From: Branchiostoma floridae
Taxonomy: Eukaryota; Chordata; Leptocardii; Amphioxiformes; Branchiostomatidae
DNA length: 64,000 nucleotides
Direction: 5' to 3'
NCBI RefSeq assembly: GCF_000003815.2
Contig: NC_049979.1
Coordinates: 25,576,524-25,640,523, forward strand
Both the position numbers and the translations under genes were made by a program. The notes beneath the pieces were generated by a model. That model was given only the letters and a program-made list of their open reading frames with translations, did no database searches and was not told the DNA's origin. This document shows positions 39,148 to 50,600 of this stretch, piece after piece. How positions within the stretch are numbered: the first letter of the stretch is position 1; the number at the start of each line of letters is the position of its first letter.

Positions 39148-39678
39148 TATATGTGACAGTGACGGTTTTCAGGTGTCAAATACGCGCAACCCTCTGTCGA
39201 TCTTAAATATGGCCGATCTTCCATCCATACGCCCAAAGATTGTGGATAATGTGACAGGAGTATAAGGGACGCCATCGAGACCAGCTTCCGCAATATCACA
39301 ACCCTTACATACACAAGCTGCATTGCCATTACTCCCCATTGTTGCTTTCTTATATAAATTTATATTTTTCTTTGCGGGGCTGGAAGGTCGGTGCACAGCA
39401 GTTCTGGTAAGGGGGTGAAGTCTGCCATCTCTGATTGTTCCTTGCTGTCACGCATTGAAACGGATCCCCAATCCTTCAAAAGGTCGCCGTGAACGAAACA
39501 ATTGATACAGGCGAGTGAAAAACGATGTTAATATACCTAAAAAAACACACACGCTGTTTGACCTTTTCTGGAAGAAAAGGTGCCATGTCGAAAGGGGCAG
39601 CGACTGTCACTCAAAGTATCAGGTAACACGACACGAGTACCCGGTCACGTGTAGATGTCATGAGCCTTCATTCACAGA

Positions 39679-40114
39679 TAGGGGTGGGTACCGGTACAGA
39701 AATTTCAGGTCCAGGTCCGGTTCAGGTCCAAAGGATCAGGTCCAGGTCCGGACCTGAACCTGGACCTGATTCATTATGACTCATACCAATGGTCCATTTC
39801 ACTACAAAGAAATCTTTTTGGTGGAGTATTAGACTTACACTGGCATTTTAAAATCCTACAACGTTAACTGCACCTATATGATTGGCTGTAAAACTTGGTA
39901 GAAATTACTATAAACTCTACTCTACTTCACTCTTGTTATTTTCTTCCACCAGCAAGCGCCAAAACGTGTGAATGCCTGATAAAATAATATGTTAATTTTC
40001 TAATCGGTCCAACATCCGGTCCACCTAATTTTTTCAGGTCCGGTTTTTCTGGACCGGTCCAATGAGAAAAACCGGCTTTGTACCGGTACGCTGAACCGAT
40101 ACCCAGCTCTATCT
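39679..40114. mobile_element. hAT-like non-autonomous DNA transposon
   Basis: The termini ATAGGGGTGGGTACCGG (left) and, inverted, ATAGAGCTGGGTATCGG (right) match with a few changes. The element is flanked by the direct repeat ATTCACAGA (39670-39678 and 40115-40123), consistent with the 8-bp hAT target duplication. Just inside the left end GGTCC/CAGGTCC is tandemly repeated and forms a palindrome centred near 39749. Confidence 0.7.
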
Positions 40115-40123
40115 ATTCACAGA

Positions 40124-41640
40124 CCAGCTCTATGGCTCTAAGGTCAGCTTCTTTCGTGCAGAACAATTTACATCTCAATGATGAAATTATTTTGTATTGA
40201 TGTCATGTGGTATAAACATAAAGGTGTAAAAGACAACAAATGAATTACAGCAAAGCTTGTTATCTTTAACTCCGTTTCTTTGACCTGAAATCTTTGCTCC
40301 AGCAAGTTTTCACTCCTTCTGAATTTTATTCAAGTCAATAGAAACACCATATCAAATTAGTTTATACGTTTATAAATATTTGTGATAAGAGATTCGTTTG
40401 GTATGAATTACAAGGACATTATTATTATTTTTATTATTATTCTTAACTTGATGTTCGTTGTTCCTGACCAATCACGAATTGGTCTATACATGCATTACTT
40501 GCGTTCGTTTAGTTTGACTTTGTATTGGTTTGTAAAAAAAAACGACAACAACATGACGTTAGCATTCTTCCTAGCCAAAATGATCATTTTTATAGACGCG
40601 GAGTCAGACCAACATTATTCTATGCGGAGAGAAGACAAGGTTTAGGGCCATCTCTGCAGACAACTTGTCGCTCAATAATACCGAGGAGATTTCAAGTTTC
40701 TGTTTTGTTCCCATTATGGGAGCTTAACGCTTTCCCCTCAGAATCGTCTGGGAATCGTGCCCAGATCGGAGTGATGAGAACGGCCGATTATCCCGGCTTT
40801 CGCCTAATCACCGCTGCTGCGCTTAACTACCGGAGTGGTTTGGCGACAGGAGGCGACATTCGATGGCTGAAGCCTTAGTGCACCTACTTTTCTGTCACCT
40901 TCTTCTAGTTTCGCTGCCCGCGAGCTCCCAGGGGCTTTCCGCCCACCCGTGGAATAGGTGAGCAGGCTTTTTGGACGACATGCGATAGTATATCACCCGT
41001 CCCATGGGAGATAAGATGGCGCGAAAGCAAGACAAGGTTTCCTCCCCCGGCGTTTTTAATCCATGTCTCTGCAGACACCGTTGAGACCACCGTGACATCT
41101 GGACGATCCCGGTGACCAAATCGTCATCAATTCTGTGGCCTGCATCTGTACTTGTTTCTACTTTCTTTTACACAACTCGTACATCATTTCCTCTGCAAAC
41201 TGGCAGCGAGGCGCGAATCTGCGGGCGCGACAGGAAAACTTTTTTCATCACGGATACAAGATGGCGGTGAATAAATGAATGAATGGATTCATAAAAGATC
41301 AGAGTTCAATAAAAATCTAGGACACAATTGTTAAAAACGACAGAAAAGCGTAGCAAAACAGATGAGGAAGATAAATTTGTTTTCATACAAGACTTAACAA
41401 GGTGTTGAGGTCATACTTCGTTCATCAGTTAAAGCATGTAAAATGTTCGGAACTGCAACAACTTTCCATTCATTTGCCAAATAAATGTAGAATTGTGCTG
41501 ACAGCTAATTTCATGTCTAATATTTTCTACATTTATTTAACTTTCGAATGCCACAAGAATAAAATTCACACCTTGTATCACATTGTAATTCTAGTATTAT
41601 CTCATCGATTATGCAAATTAGGTCTTTCTTTCCATATTTA
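40124..41640. other. Intergenic DNA, no gene recognised
   Basis: No recognisable coding region. 40620-41120 is GC-richer with 117- and 74-codon frames on opposite strands, neither with a known domain. Confidence 0.35.
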
Positions 41641-41689
41641 ATATCAAGTTATTTTCTCACCTTCTCAGTTACACATGTCACATGTGAGA

Positions 41690-42170
41690 GAGCCATATGA
41701 AATACACCTGATTTATAAACATTCCACATTAATCATGCAAATTAGCTCTTATTTTACAGAATCATTATGTAAATTATTACTCAAAATTGTGTCACATAAC
41801 ATATGATTATGACATACTATTGTCAAGCGATCTACATACCAAAAAGTCATGACAATTCGGAATAAAATTAGGTCCCTGCAGTTCCAAAAGAGCTGCCAGG
41901 GGGCTTAAACTTACACCACTTACTATGTGCCTCAACAGTTATCTACCACTCAGAAATCACGACCACAGCATGTCTAGAACACAAGATATCAAACCCGTTA
42001 TTTCCCTGCTGTACCATAACAAGCCACTAGGGGAGGGGGGGGGGGGGGGCAAATCTAATAATTTTGATGTCTAATCAAAACCCACCCACATGAAAAATAT
42101 CAAGACCATCTATCCAGGCATTCTCAAGTTATGTTCACAGATATACACACAATCCCCCAAACATAAACTT
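41690..42170 (+). repeat. Long dispersed non-coding repeat, copy B
   Basis: Homologous to 31280-31808: AGTTCCAAAAGAGCTGCCAG, then GACCACAGCATGTCTAGAAC, then CTCAAGTTATG..CACAGATATACACAC. It contains a 15-G homopolymer at 42035-42049. Confidence 0.6.
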
Positions 42171-42316
42171 CTTTTCTTGCAAGCTTGGTGAAAGTATCAA
42201 AATTTAAGAGAACGTAGAAAGAACATAGTTCTAGGTTCATACTACTTTTGAATTTGATGGCAAGTAAAGCTTATGACTCTTGAAATGAAAATGATACCAT
42301 ATTGTACGTCGATGAA

Positions 42317-42480
42317 GGTTAGACATCCAGGTAACAAGAATGCCAAAAAACTGCTACTCAAGCAGCTGGATATGATGTTGGAAACTGCCAGACGTTTCAG
42401 ATAGCATCCGCTATCTTTTGTCAGTGACGTGTGAAAATTTTCAACTGGGCAGGACAAGAGTACTTTCCGAACGTCAGTTG
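42317..42480. repeat. Dispersed repeat with TTAGACATCC end and hammerhead-like hairpin
   Basis: It starts GGTTAGACATCCAGGTAACA, related to the repeats at 30.85 and 34.61 kb. On the minus strand it contains CTGACAA-A-AGATAGC-GGAT-GCTATCT-GAAAC (42394-42424), a perfect 7-bp hairpin framed by hammerhead-like boxes. Confidence 0.5.
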
Positions 42481-44089
42481 TTAACATGTAGCACGTCGGT
42501 TTATGACAGCTGCACTATAAAGACAAGTTGATCATCACTAGAATTCCCAATATTTAATAATTACTTTCCGCTTTGAATCTGCTATACCCGTTTTATCCCG
42601 AAGGAAATAACGTTAGTTTTAAAACTCTTCTAAAAGTCAGTTTTAGCACAACAAAATGACCGCGGAATTCACCCTTATTTATGGCCACTTTTACCAATGT
42701 CAGTTTCATACACGTCTACATCTGAAACCGCATTACCAGTCTGTATGAGAGCTGTAGGTGATCACCTCCCCCCGCGTTTATAGTACAATGAGACATATGA
42801 GCCATATTGCATGACCCTGACCTCTCTAACCTTCCCTAACAAAGCCAGTCAGGCCTTCTGTAATCCACACACAAAACGCCCCGATCTCTTCTCCTACATC
42901 TGATCTATCCGATCTAGAGTATTACTCTCACACAGGCCTTGGCGAGATTGAAAAACGACGAAACGCCCGGGAGAAAAGCTTTGCATCAAAGAAAAACCCC
43001 TCTCCTTGAATGGAAGCTCGCTAGCAATGGTGAGAGAAAAAGGGAAAGATGAAACACATATCCTATTACTTGTCGAAGCTTGGGAACACACACCGCCCCC
43101 TTCAAGCCTTTTATGTTGAGTTTGTTCGCTCTCTGTGGAAAACGCCGGATATTAGAACGTAACCGTTTCAGAATGGCTGATTATTTTCTTGTGGTTACAC
43201 GGCGTGTGTCTCCCACTGCCAGCCTCCCAACATGCGACTAAACAGGCGCGTATTTCTTTCCGCCAAACGGAAGTGAATCTATGATACAAATTGTACAACC
43301 TCTCACCGATATGATATCTTGTGCTACGTATCTATGATCTTTAATTGACAGGAAATTAAGTGCATTTTTTTAATACGATTTTGATTAAGCTGTAGTTCTA
43401 GCTATGACACCCGGCGTGGTCTGAGGAAATCATATATTGTAAACTTATTGAACAACAAAATTACAGGGAGTTCCGTAAGGTCTTGTTACTAGATGAACAA
43501 AGGTAGATACAATGTTTTAAACATAGTAATAACAAGGTAAACAGAAACGTCACTATTTGAGTTTAAAACCGTACTTGAGTTTCCTGGATCTACTTTGTAC
43601 ATCTAGATACCATGTGATGTAGTTGTCTAGTTGTCGGACGTTGCTACTTTCTCTGTTATCAGGGCATCTTGGCTGATAAGTTTGGTTCAGTAGATCTCTG
43701 TTCAGTATTTCCTGGTAACACCTTAAGAAGGTCGTGAGGGTCAAACCGCTAACACGCTGCACCATCATCGCGCCTGCACCGCTGCCTTACCCCTTATTAA
43801 GCTCTGACCCCCGCACCTGTTCTTCGCTCCGGGCCGGGGCAGGGGAGGGCTGACCTCTGTCCGCGGCCATTACAATCAGCACGGCTGGGTCTACAGATCA
43901 ATTTCATGGAAGATCTAACGTGAGAGTGTTGTCAAACACCTCTAGCAATATTCTTACAGCTTCGTGTTTGATCTGGTTATAAAAGGGCAGACATCGTAAA
44001 CTGGAAAGTTATACTGATGTTTTTTGGATGGTTGCCCAAGCAGAGGGCGTTATGTGTCATCATCGTCATATTAGGCAAGAGTTTTGTGA
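42481..44089. other. Intergenic DNA, no gene recognised
   Basis: Mostly free of recognisable repeats; no coding region supported. Confidence 0.35.
44038..44051 (+). promoter_or_regulatory. CTCF-like motif
   Basis: AAGCAGAGGGCGTT matches the central part of the CTCF core. Confidence 0.3.
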
Positions 44090-44094
44090 TATGA

Positions 44095-44170
44095 GGTAGC
44101 CGGCTGTTGCGCTACATTGTCAGTTGTTTCGCCACATGGCAAGGGTCGTTTCGTCACATTTGAATATTGT
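44095..44170 (-). repeat. GCGAAACGAC/TTGCCATG-type repeat, inverted block
   Basis: On the minus strand it reads GACGAAACGACCCTTGCCATGTGGCGAAACAAC in pieces, matching the direct-oriented block at 45225-45330. Confidence 0.45.
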
Positions 44171-44364
44171 TTTAATCTTATTTTCTAGTACTTGCTGCCC
44201 AATGTGCCTCACGGCACAGGAGGACCTAAGGTCTAAGGTAAGGTAAGACAGCTAAATAGCATTAAAATAGCATTGCTAGTATCACTTTCGTATTCATAGA
44301 TGCCCGGGGGCCCACGGACGAAATAATAACATTTGTCTGAGCCATCCATACAAGTTCATATGTA

Positions 44365-44942
44365 CGAGGGGCGTGCAATAAGTAATGGTCCTGACCCACT
44401 TCCAGTTGTCTGATCTAAATGAAATTTTGTATGTGTAATAATTCATATCTCTATGGGTTATGTTGCAAAAGACAGCTCTGAACTAATTGTGGTTTCTGAT
44501 TTACTGGTGTTTGAACTTAGTCAGGTGCGAAATGGACCAGGTGTGAAATGGAACCAGTTGAGTGTCGCGCAGTGATCCGGTTTTTGTATTTGAAAGGACG
44601 CACACCAAAGAAGACTTTTGATGAAATAAATGAAACTTATGGTGATGATGCCCCATCATATGACCTTGTAAAACGCTGGCATCCTGAATTCAAACGTGGC
44701 TGGAAGTCTGTGGAAACAGCTCCCAGACCTGGTCGTCCCTCTTGTGCCATTGATGAGGCATCAGTTGGAGGACCAACCTGGGGTGTCCTACAAAATCGGT
44801 GTCCAGAGCTGCATCAAACGATGGGAGAAATGCATAACTCTGGGTGATTCCTATGAAGAGAAAGACTAATAACTGTGCCAAGTTTCATTAATCTCCTGCT
44901 ATGGGAAATGGGTCAGGACCATTACTAATTGCACGCCCCTCG
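44365..44942 (+). mobile_element. Mariner-family DNA transposon, internally deleted
   Basis: The 578-bp element is flanked by TA on both sides (44363-44364, 44943-44944). The first about 40 bp (CGAGGGGCGTGCAAT.AGTAATGGTCCTGACCCA.TTCC) are inverted at the right end with two mismatches. It encodes only the N-terminal helix-turn-helix part and the last residues of a mariner transposase; the catalytic DD-D core is absent. It cannot move by itself. Confidence 0.92.
44548..44847 (+). pseudogene. Mariner transposase remnant (HTH_48-type domain)
   Basis: The ATG at 44548 opens a frame reading MEPVECRAVIRFLYLKGRTP, then SYDLVKRW and EFKRG..SVE..PRPGRPS. This is the DNA-binding N-terminus of mariner/SETMAR-type transposases (about residues 1-75 here). 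Normal proteins are about 340-350 residues. After about residue 75 the sequence jumps to the C-terminal end: a +1-shifted frame reads SCIKRWEKCITLGDSYEEKD then stop at about 44868. The junction marks an internal deletion of roughly two thirds of the gene. Confidence 0.88.
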
Positions 44943-45224
44943 TAGCCATCCTGAGAACTAGAGCATCAGGCTTTTCTCACTACTAGTTTTCGACGTTACA
45001 CCAAAATATTGTTGCACGGGTAGACCCCTGGCTAAACATCGGCGTTTCATACATGCAAATATTATAAAATAAGTACGCGTACAAAAGGCCGAGAACACGT
45101 TACTATTTTTTTGCGGCTATATAAAGCTTTGTTTGTTTGTTTGAATTTCTTTTATTTATGAAAAGCTCAAATCGGCTGCTTTTCACTGAGGTCATAAGGG
45201 AATTTTTATCAAGAGAAATAGCAT

Positions 45225-45330
45225 TTGAATATAGCGAAACGAATTGCAATGCGGCGAATTGACTTGTGCCATGCTGCGAAACGACTTGCCATGTTGCGAA
45301 ACGTACGATGGCGATGAGGCGAAACGACCG
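45225..45330 (+). repeat. GCGAAACGAC/TTGCCATG-type degenerate tandem repeat
   Basis: Several imperfect units of about 20-25 bp (TAGCGAAACGA, TGCGAAACGACTTGCCATG, TTGCGAAACG, AGGCGAAACGACC). An inverted relative lies at 44095-44170, on the other side of the mariner element. Confidence 0.5.
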
Positions 45331-45667
45331 ATACAAACAAGCACGAAAGATAATATTAATGTGCTGGGTGGTTGGTCGACTGGGTGATTGATTGATTGGT
45401 CGGTTTATAGATTGGTCGATTTCCTTGCTTGCTTCTACTCCGTTTATACTGAGGCTGTAAAAGTTGAGTCAACGACCAAAAGTAGTTTAGAGTCAAACCA
45501 ATTTCAGTGATAAAGAAGTTTATTTTGTACGTTTTCTGGATCTGTGTGTTATGATCTTTCAATTCATGGTTTTACATACAGCATGGATCATACAAATTCA
45601 ATTTTGGTCTCTCAACTCTCTTCCGTCCGGTACTGGTGCAATGGAAATATAGAATCATCTATGTAAT

Positions 45668-45735
45668 GTTATACATGTAAACCTTACGAAAGTCGCTGTA
45701 CTTTTGTCGTGTCTCAATAAAGATTTATGTAACGC
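45668..45735 (+). mobile_element. LINE 3' tail, second copy of the 21.24-kb family
   Basis: TTATACATGTAAACCTTACG then AAGTCGCTGTACTTTTGTCG and CAATAAAGATTTAT match 21235-21290 closely. Confidence 0.65.
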
Positions 45736-45829
45736 AGGTCTCCACTGCAAAGCAGTGCAACAGCACTGAGCTAGACCACCCTGGATAAAGATCACAGAAA
45801 TAAATAAATAAAAACAAAATAAAAAAATA
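45736..45829 (+). mobile_element. Retroelement (SINE/LINE) 3' tail with ATAAATAAA run
   Basis: CTCCACTGCAAAGCAGTGCA..GAGCTAGACCACCCTGGATAAA ends in AAATAAATAAATAAAAAC. An A-rich tandem tail of this kind marks a retroposed 3' end, placed directly after the LINE tail above. Confidence 0.4.
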
Positions 45830-46641
45830 GCCAGACCCCATAGCTATAGATGATTCTATATTTCTGAATAGCATCCATGTTCGTATGTCTGATAGTACAT
45901 GAGCATTATGAAAGCACGTGACAGCTTCAGTCTCATTTGAAGATCTGTCAGCAGCAACTTTGTGAATCTATCCCAGGATTGTGTTTATTGCAATCCGAAA
46001 TAATGTTGTTAATCCCAGACAAAGCCATCATGAGTCCACGTCAGACGTTCCTGTCGTGTATACTGTGTTACCTCAGTAGCTACAGGCGAGACAAGCTGAA
46101 TTATGCTGAGCTGGGAGCCTGGCGGCTACAGGAAGCGCAGTCGGTGGTACATCTTCGGAGACGATCGCAGCGCTCGTCTTGAACAAGGATCCTCGCGTCG
46201 CGTCAATTAATCCGGAAACTTAGGCACCGGGCACAACTCTCGAGCATTTTTCAAATCGTAAATCATTTGTCTAGGCTATCTCGTTTTATACACTTCAATT
46301 TATCCCCGCGAGAAACGGTCCATATTGCTTGTAACACGAATATCATTATATGATGGCATGTTAATGCTAACTTGTGTTGAAAGATATGGATATTGTTGAG
46401 AGAAGTGAAGAAATTTGTAGGAACGGTCCCTTTCGCAGCTTACAGAAAACAGGGACTGTGATGACTCATACAAAATGGAAGGCGTCAGGACGCTGATACC
46501 GTCTCATGTTGAACAAATGGACCGATTTTGCCGCACTTTTCCCCCAGGAGTTTCCGTGCTCGCCAAGCCTGTGCCGCCAACGCGTGTAGACCTCAAGAGC
46601 AAAATACCTTGTGAAGAGATCTTTGGCCAGGGTATTAATAC

Positions 46642-46652
46642 ATTGTGACAAT
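46642..46652. promoter_or_regulatory. Palindromic SOX-like site ATTGTGACAAT
   Basis: Two inverted ATTGT/ACAAT half-sites separated by one base; SOX dimers bind inverted sites of this kind. Confidence 0.3.
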
Positions 46653-47478
46653 AGGTTCTCCGTATTCAGACTATTACATGCTTGATGGGGCCGACCCACG
46701 CCATAATTAAAGGGCGGATCAGAGGTCGCAGGCGAGGTCATGGTCAGAACAGGTATTCTGTAAAGTGGGCTCACTGAGCGAAGAAATTAAGGGCGGATAT
46801 TGCGTTATTTGTTAACACGTACTGTGGACAGGTGTGGGCTTTATCGACTGAGGGATCCCGGCGGCGTGCACGGCCCAGGCCGCCGCCAAACAGGCTTCAC
46901 AAAGAGCGGCAAGATATCGATCCTTCTCCCGACGGAGCAGACGATTTCATCAGGCCGATAATGGAGTTTCAATGTTGAATGGGTCCCACTGCCTTCTCTA
47001 GTGTTGCTCATGTATGAAATATTAAATAGAATGGCGAGTTCATCTCGTGAAAAGGCTTGCAGTGAGGGAGAAAGAGTCTGCAGGGGAGAGAGATCAGAGC
47101 ACACAGTAGCAATTAGACCAAGAAAGGGACGATCACGCGAAACGTCGTGATGCCGGAATATTATGTTTGCGGCGGTCGCTAACGACCTCTGGGTCGTAAC
47201 AAGACCGTAGATGTGTCAACCTGTAGAGTTTGGAAGCTTCTTGTCTTTCGGACACCGCAGGGGTAGAGTTTCAGGACGAGCCGGATGGAATCACGTCCGA
47301 AAACCCTGGTTCCTACCGGGCCGGGGGAATGTAGCAGGCGGGACACCGGCACCTCGGGGTCACAACGTACAAAAATTATCACCTACAGGATCAATCAAGC
47401 GCTGTCATTTCTCTAAAATACTTATTGTGATGCGGATCATTATCTGTGGGTGCCCCGCTCATTACTAGAAGAGCTCCC

Positions 47479-47637
47479 ACAATGCTGCCGTGCGCCGCAC
47501 AATGTGTCTGCCGGGTTTCGCCTCGGGCGATCGACGCAAATGAACCCACCCCGCCAGGCAACTACTCCCCGGCTCTACCTTGTCGCGCATTGTCTGGGCA
47601 CAATGACCATTAAGTGTGTGCATAACCTGTCACAATC
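47479..47637. promoter_or_regulatory. SOX-motif cluster
   Basis: ACAATG at 47479-47484 and 47499-47504, and the perfectly inverted pair CATTGT-CTGGGC-ACAATG at 47588-47605. A further CACAAT follows near 47631, with an octamer-like GCAAATGA near 47535 and an NK2-like TTAAGTG near 47610. By chance about 0.06 exact hexamers would be expected in this 127-bp span; four are present. Confidence 0.5.
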
Positions 47638-50600
47638 CCCTCCCTTGTTTTCACACCTCCTCTGAGCTGGGTGGTCGGCAATTTTCTCCCCTTCCAGACA
47701 CGTTAACAACATTTATACCCCGACTACTCAACACCCAAGAGCCGCTGAAGAGACGATATCCGCCCTTTTCCTCTCCTTTGGAACACCCTTAAGAGTGTGA
47801 TACCACATTAAAAGGCCGCAAAGGTCACAAAGGAAGTGTCTGGTGTGTTACTCACAAGATCAGAGTGACTGAGTGACGGTACATCACATTGATATGAACT
47901 AGATCGTTTACTTTGATAACAATTAGAACAAATAAGCTAGATGTTTTCCTTTTTCTTCGAAGCAATCAATCATGTGCGCTACTTTCCCTCTGCCCTCCTT
48001 TACTGTAGACCAATGTTCCAGTACTGCAAATTTGTTTCAGTCTCGTGCTATTGGGCGGAAGTGACAGAAATTCGCCAAAAAAGGCATCAAACTGACGGCA
48101 GAATTCGTAACTTTAAACGATTCTGTGTATCAAACTATAAAAAAAGGCCGTAGTGGATCTCGTTCTGTACCTATAGGGGCGCCAGTATGTATTTGTGTAT
48201 TGTGGTCTACCCTCTCACAAACCCCCAACTGTGCCGAGAGCAGACTCAGTCGAATACAAAATAGATTTTAATAGTCGCTAATGTGGCAAAAAATAACTAA
48301 TAGTGCAGATGCCTGTGAGATTTGGTTATTGATTGCGAACTTGCCGTGTGAGCATGGCAGGGGACACATTAAGGTATAGAATACACCGCTCTGCACCTTT
48401 TTATTGCTTGAGTGCACGATTGATATAGAGTGTGTTTTTCAGGAAGTTGAAAGTCTCCGTTTCATAAATGTTACCGACCGTCCAATATATCAAAACAAGA
48501 TGACAGTACTAAAATCAGGCGGTGATCACGCAATAAAGATACGGTATCAACCCGTTACTTAAATAAAGATCTTGAGGTATTCATTCACTAATCTATTTAC
48601 CCCCTTAGCAATGCAAGGAGGATCACTATTCATATTCATATTCGTATCATAATCGTAAAAATCGGAGATTGATCATAACCTGAGTGCACACACACGCCAA
48701 ATGGCCGGCGGCGATCTCTGGTTGGAGACCACCACTGTCGTGCAGTATCATCGAGTCAGTGGCTGGGACATTTTGCGGTTTTACATTCTACGGGCAAACA
48801 TCCCACCCACAAAATGTCTATTGTTTGAACGGAACGTTTGTTTTACTCGCAGGTATTCTAAGAAATTGATGTCGACAAACTTGAGTTGAAGAGCAAATTT
48901 GTACTTCTAACTATAAGGCTCCAAGGAAAAAAAAAGTATTGATACTGTTTTGCAATTGCAAATGTTACAGTCGTATAATTATTTTGGATTTGACGAAATA
49001 CGGACGTATTTTGTCATTTTGTCAGTTAATCCATTGACAGTAGAGAATGTTAGAATTTAGATTTGACTTTATTACTCTGTATATCTTTTTTTGTCTTTAG
49101 TGTATTTTCACTAATAGTTGTAACAGTCACAAACAGAAAAAAAAGAATATTATTTCTTTTACTTGGAATAAGACTTGCAATAAAAATACTTAGACATAGA
49201 AAATAGCGTAGAGGAAGCATTGGTCATAAACATGGCTAAAATGGATATTATTTCCCACACGAAATGACACTTATAGTTTCCATCTTGCAATCGTCTTTTC
49301 AACATAATAACGGTAAATTGTGCGTTTCTATTTGGGCATGTTTAGAAATGTATTCAGACTTATTCAAATTTCCCACCTAATTTTACGCGATTTAGCTGTA
49401 TTCAACGTTGCAAATTGATAAAGTACATGGAAATAGTTTTCTGATCCATCGTCAAAGAAATATCTATCAAGGATTTGGGGCTCAACATTTCCAAATTCAC
49501 ATTACCCAAACACTAGACGTGGGCTCAGGCAGGAAGCTCACGTTGCTTACCCTCCAAAAGTGGCGAAACACGGGCTCAATTTATTTTTACACCAAGAGAG
49601 CTAAGAAATCTCTCCATTAAAAAGAAGTCTAGACTTCTTGATCAACTTAGGGCTAGCGTGGAAGCCCGACGATTCTTGGTCGGCGCCTTTCTGGGAGCTC
49701 TCTGCCGCCTACTAGAGAGCTGTGCGACGCTGGGCAGGGAAGCGTTAAATGGCATTATGTTTATCGAAGTCTGCCATGCCATTTTCCGAGGAGACATATG
49801 TATTTAATATAAGGCTTGGCATCGGCGTGTGAAGGCGTGCGAGCGGAAGGAATCCCGGAGCCGATGAGAGATGGGCTCGGTGCTCAGTGGTGTGCACTCT
49901 CACGATGGAGGAAAATTAATTATCACTCCGCGGGGCTGACGCTAAACGCACCGCCACTCCGTTTAACCGCGGATAACATGTAACGAGAGGCAAGCTGGAG
50001 TAAAAACTCGAAGGACTTGGTCTCGCTAATGAGTCTTAATGCTTACAGTTAAGGGGCGCTGAGGCGGGATGTGTTTCAACTTGGAAAACGATCTGTGCTG
50101 TCTGTGACAGCGGTTTGTGGCACCCGGCTGTCACTCCACATGCTTGTCTCCATCTCTACATCACTGACGGAAAATGCAGCAGATGTAGTCTACATCCCAA
50201 CTTTCTCTACACTCGTGGGAAGCCGTCCAACGCCCACAGAGAGCCGCACACTGCGTATCACTTGCGCCAGGAAACATTAGTATTTCCTACTTATGCAAAC
50301 ATATCTGTCTATAAAAGCGGCTGAGATACATTTTCGATTCCAATATACCCACCAGGGCGGCTTCTAGGCGGGTCCCAGAGCTCACGCTAAAAGGATAGCA
50401 CATCGGGAGCGCGCTTCGCTTTTGTAAATCGTTTCTGCTGTCAGGAAGATACATTAAACATCGTCAGTGAAATGGGGAGGTAGACATGGAGAATATATGG
50501 CAATGCTACACATACTAGTTAGGCTTTTTGAATTCTATATTCTAATCCCTGACGTCACTTAGTCCCCCTTTTCTCTGGTTTGTCATATTTTTTTTAGAAT

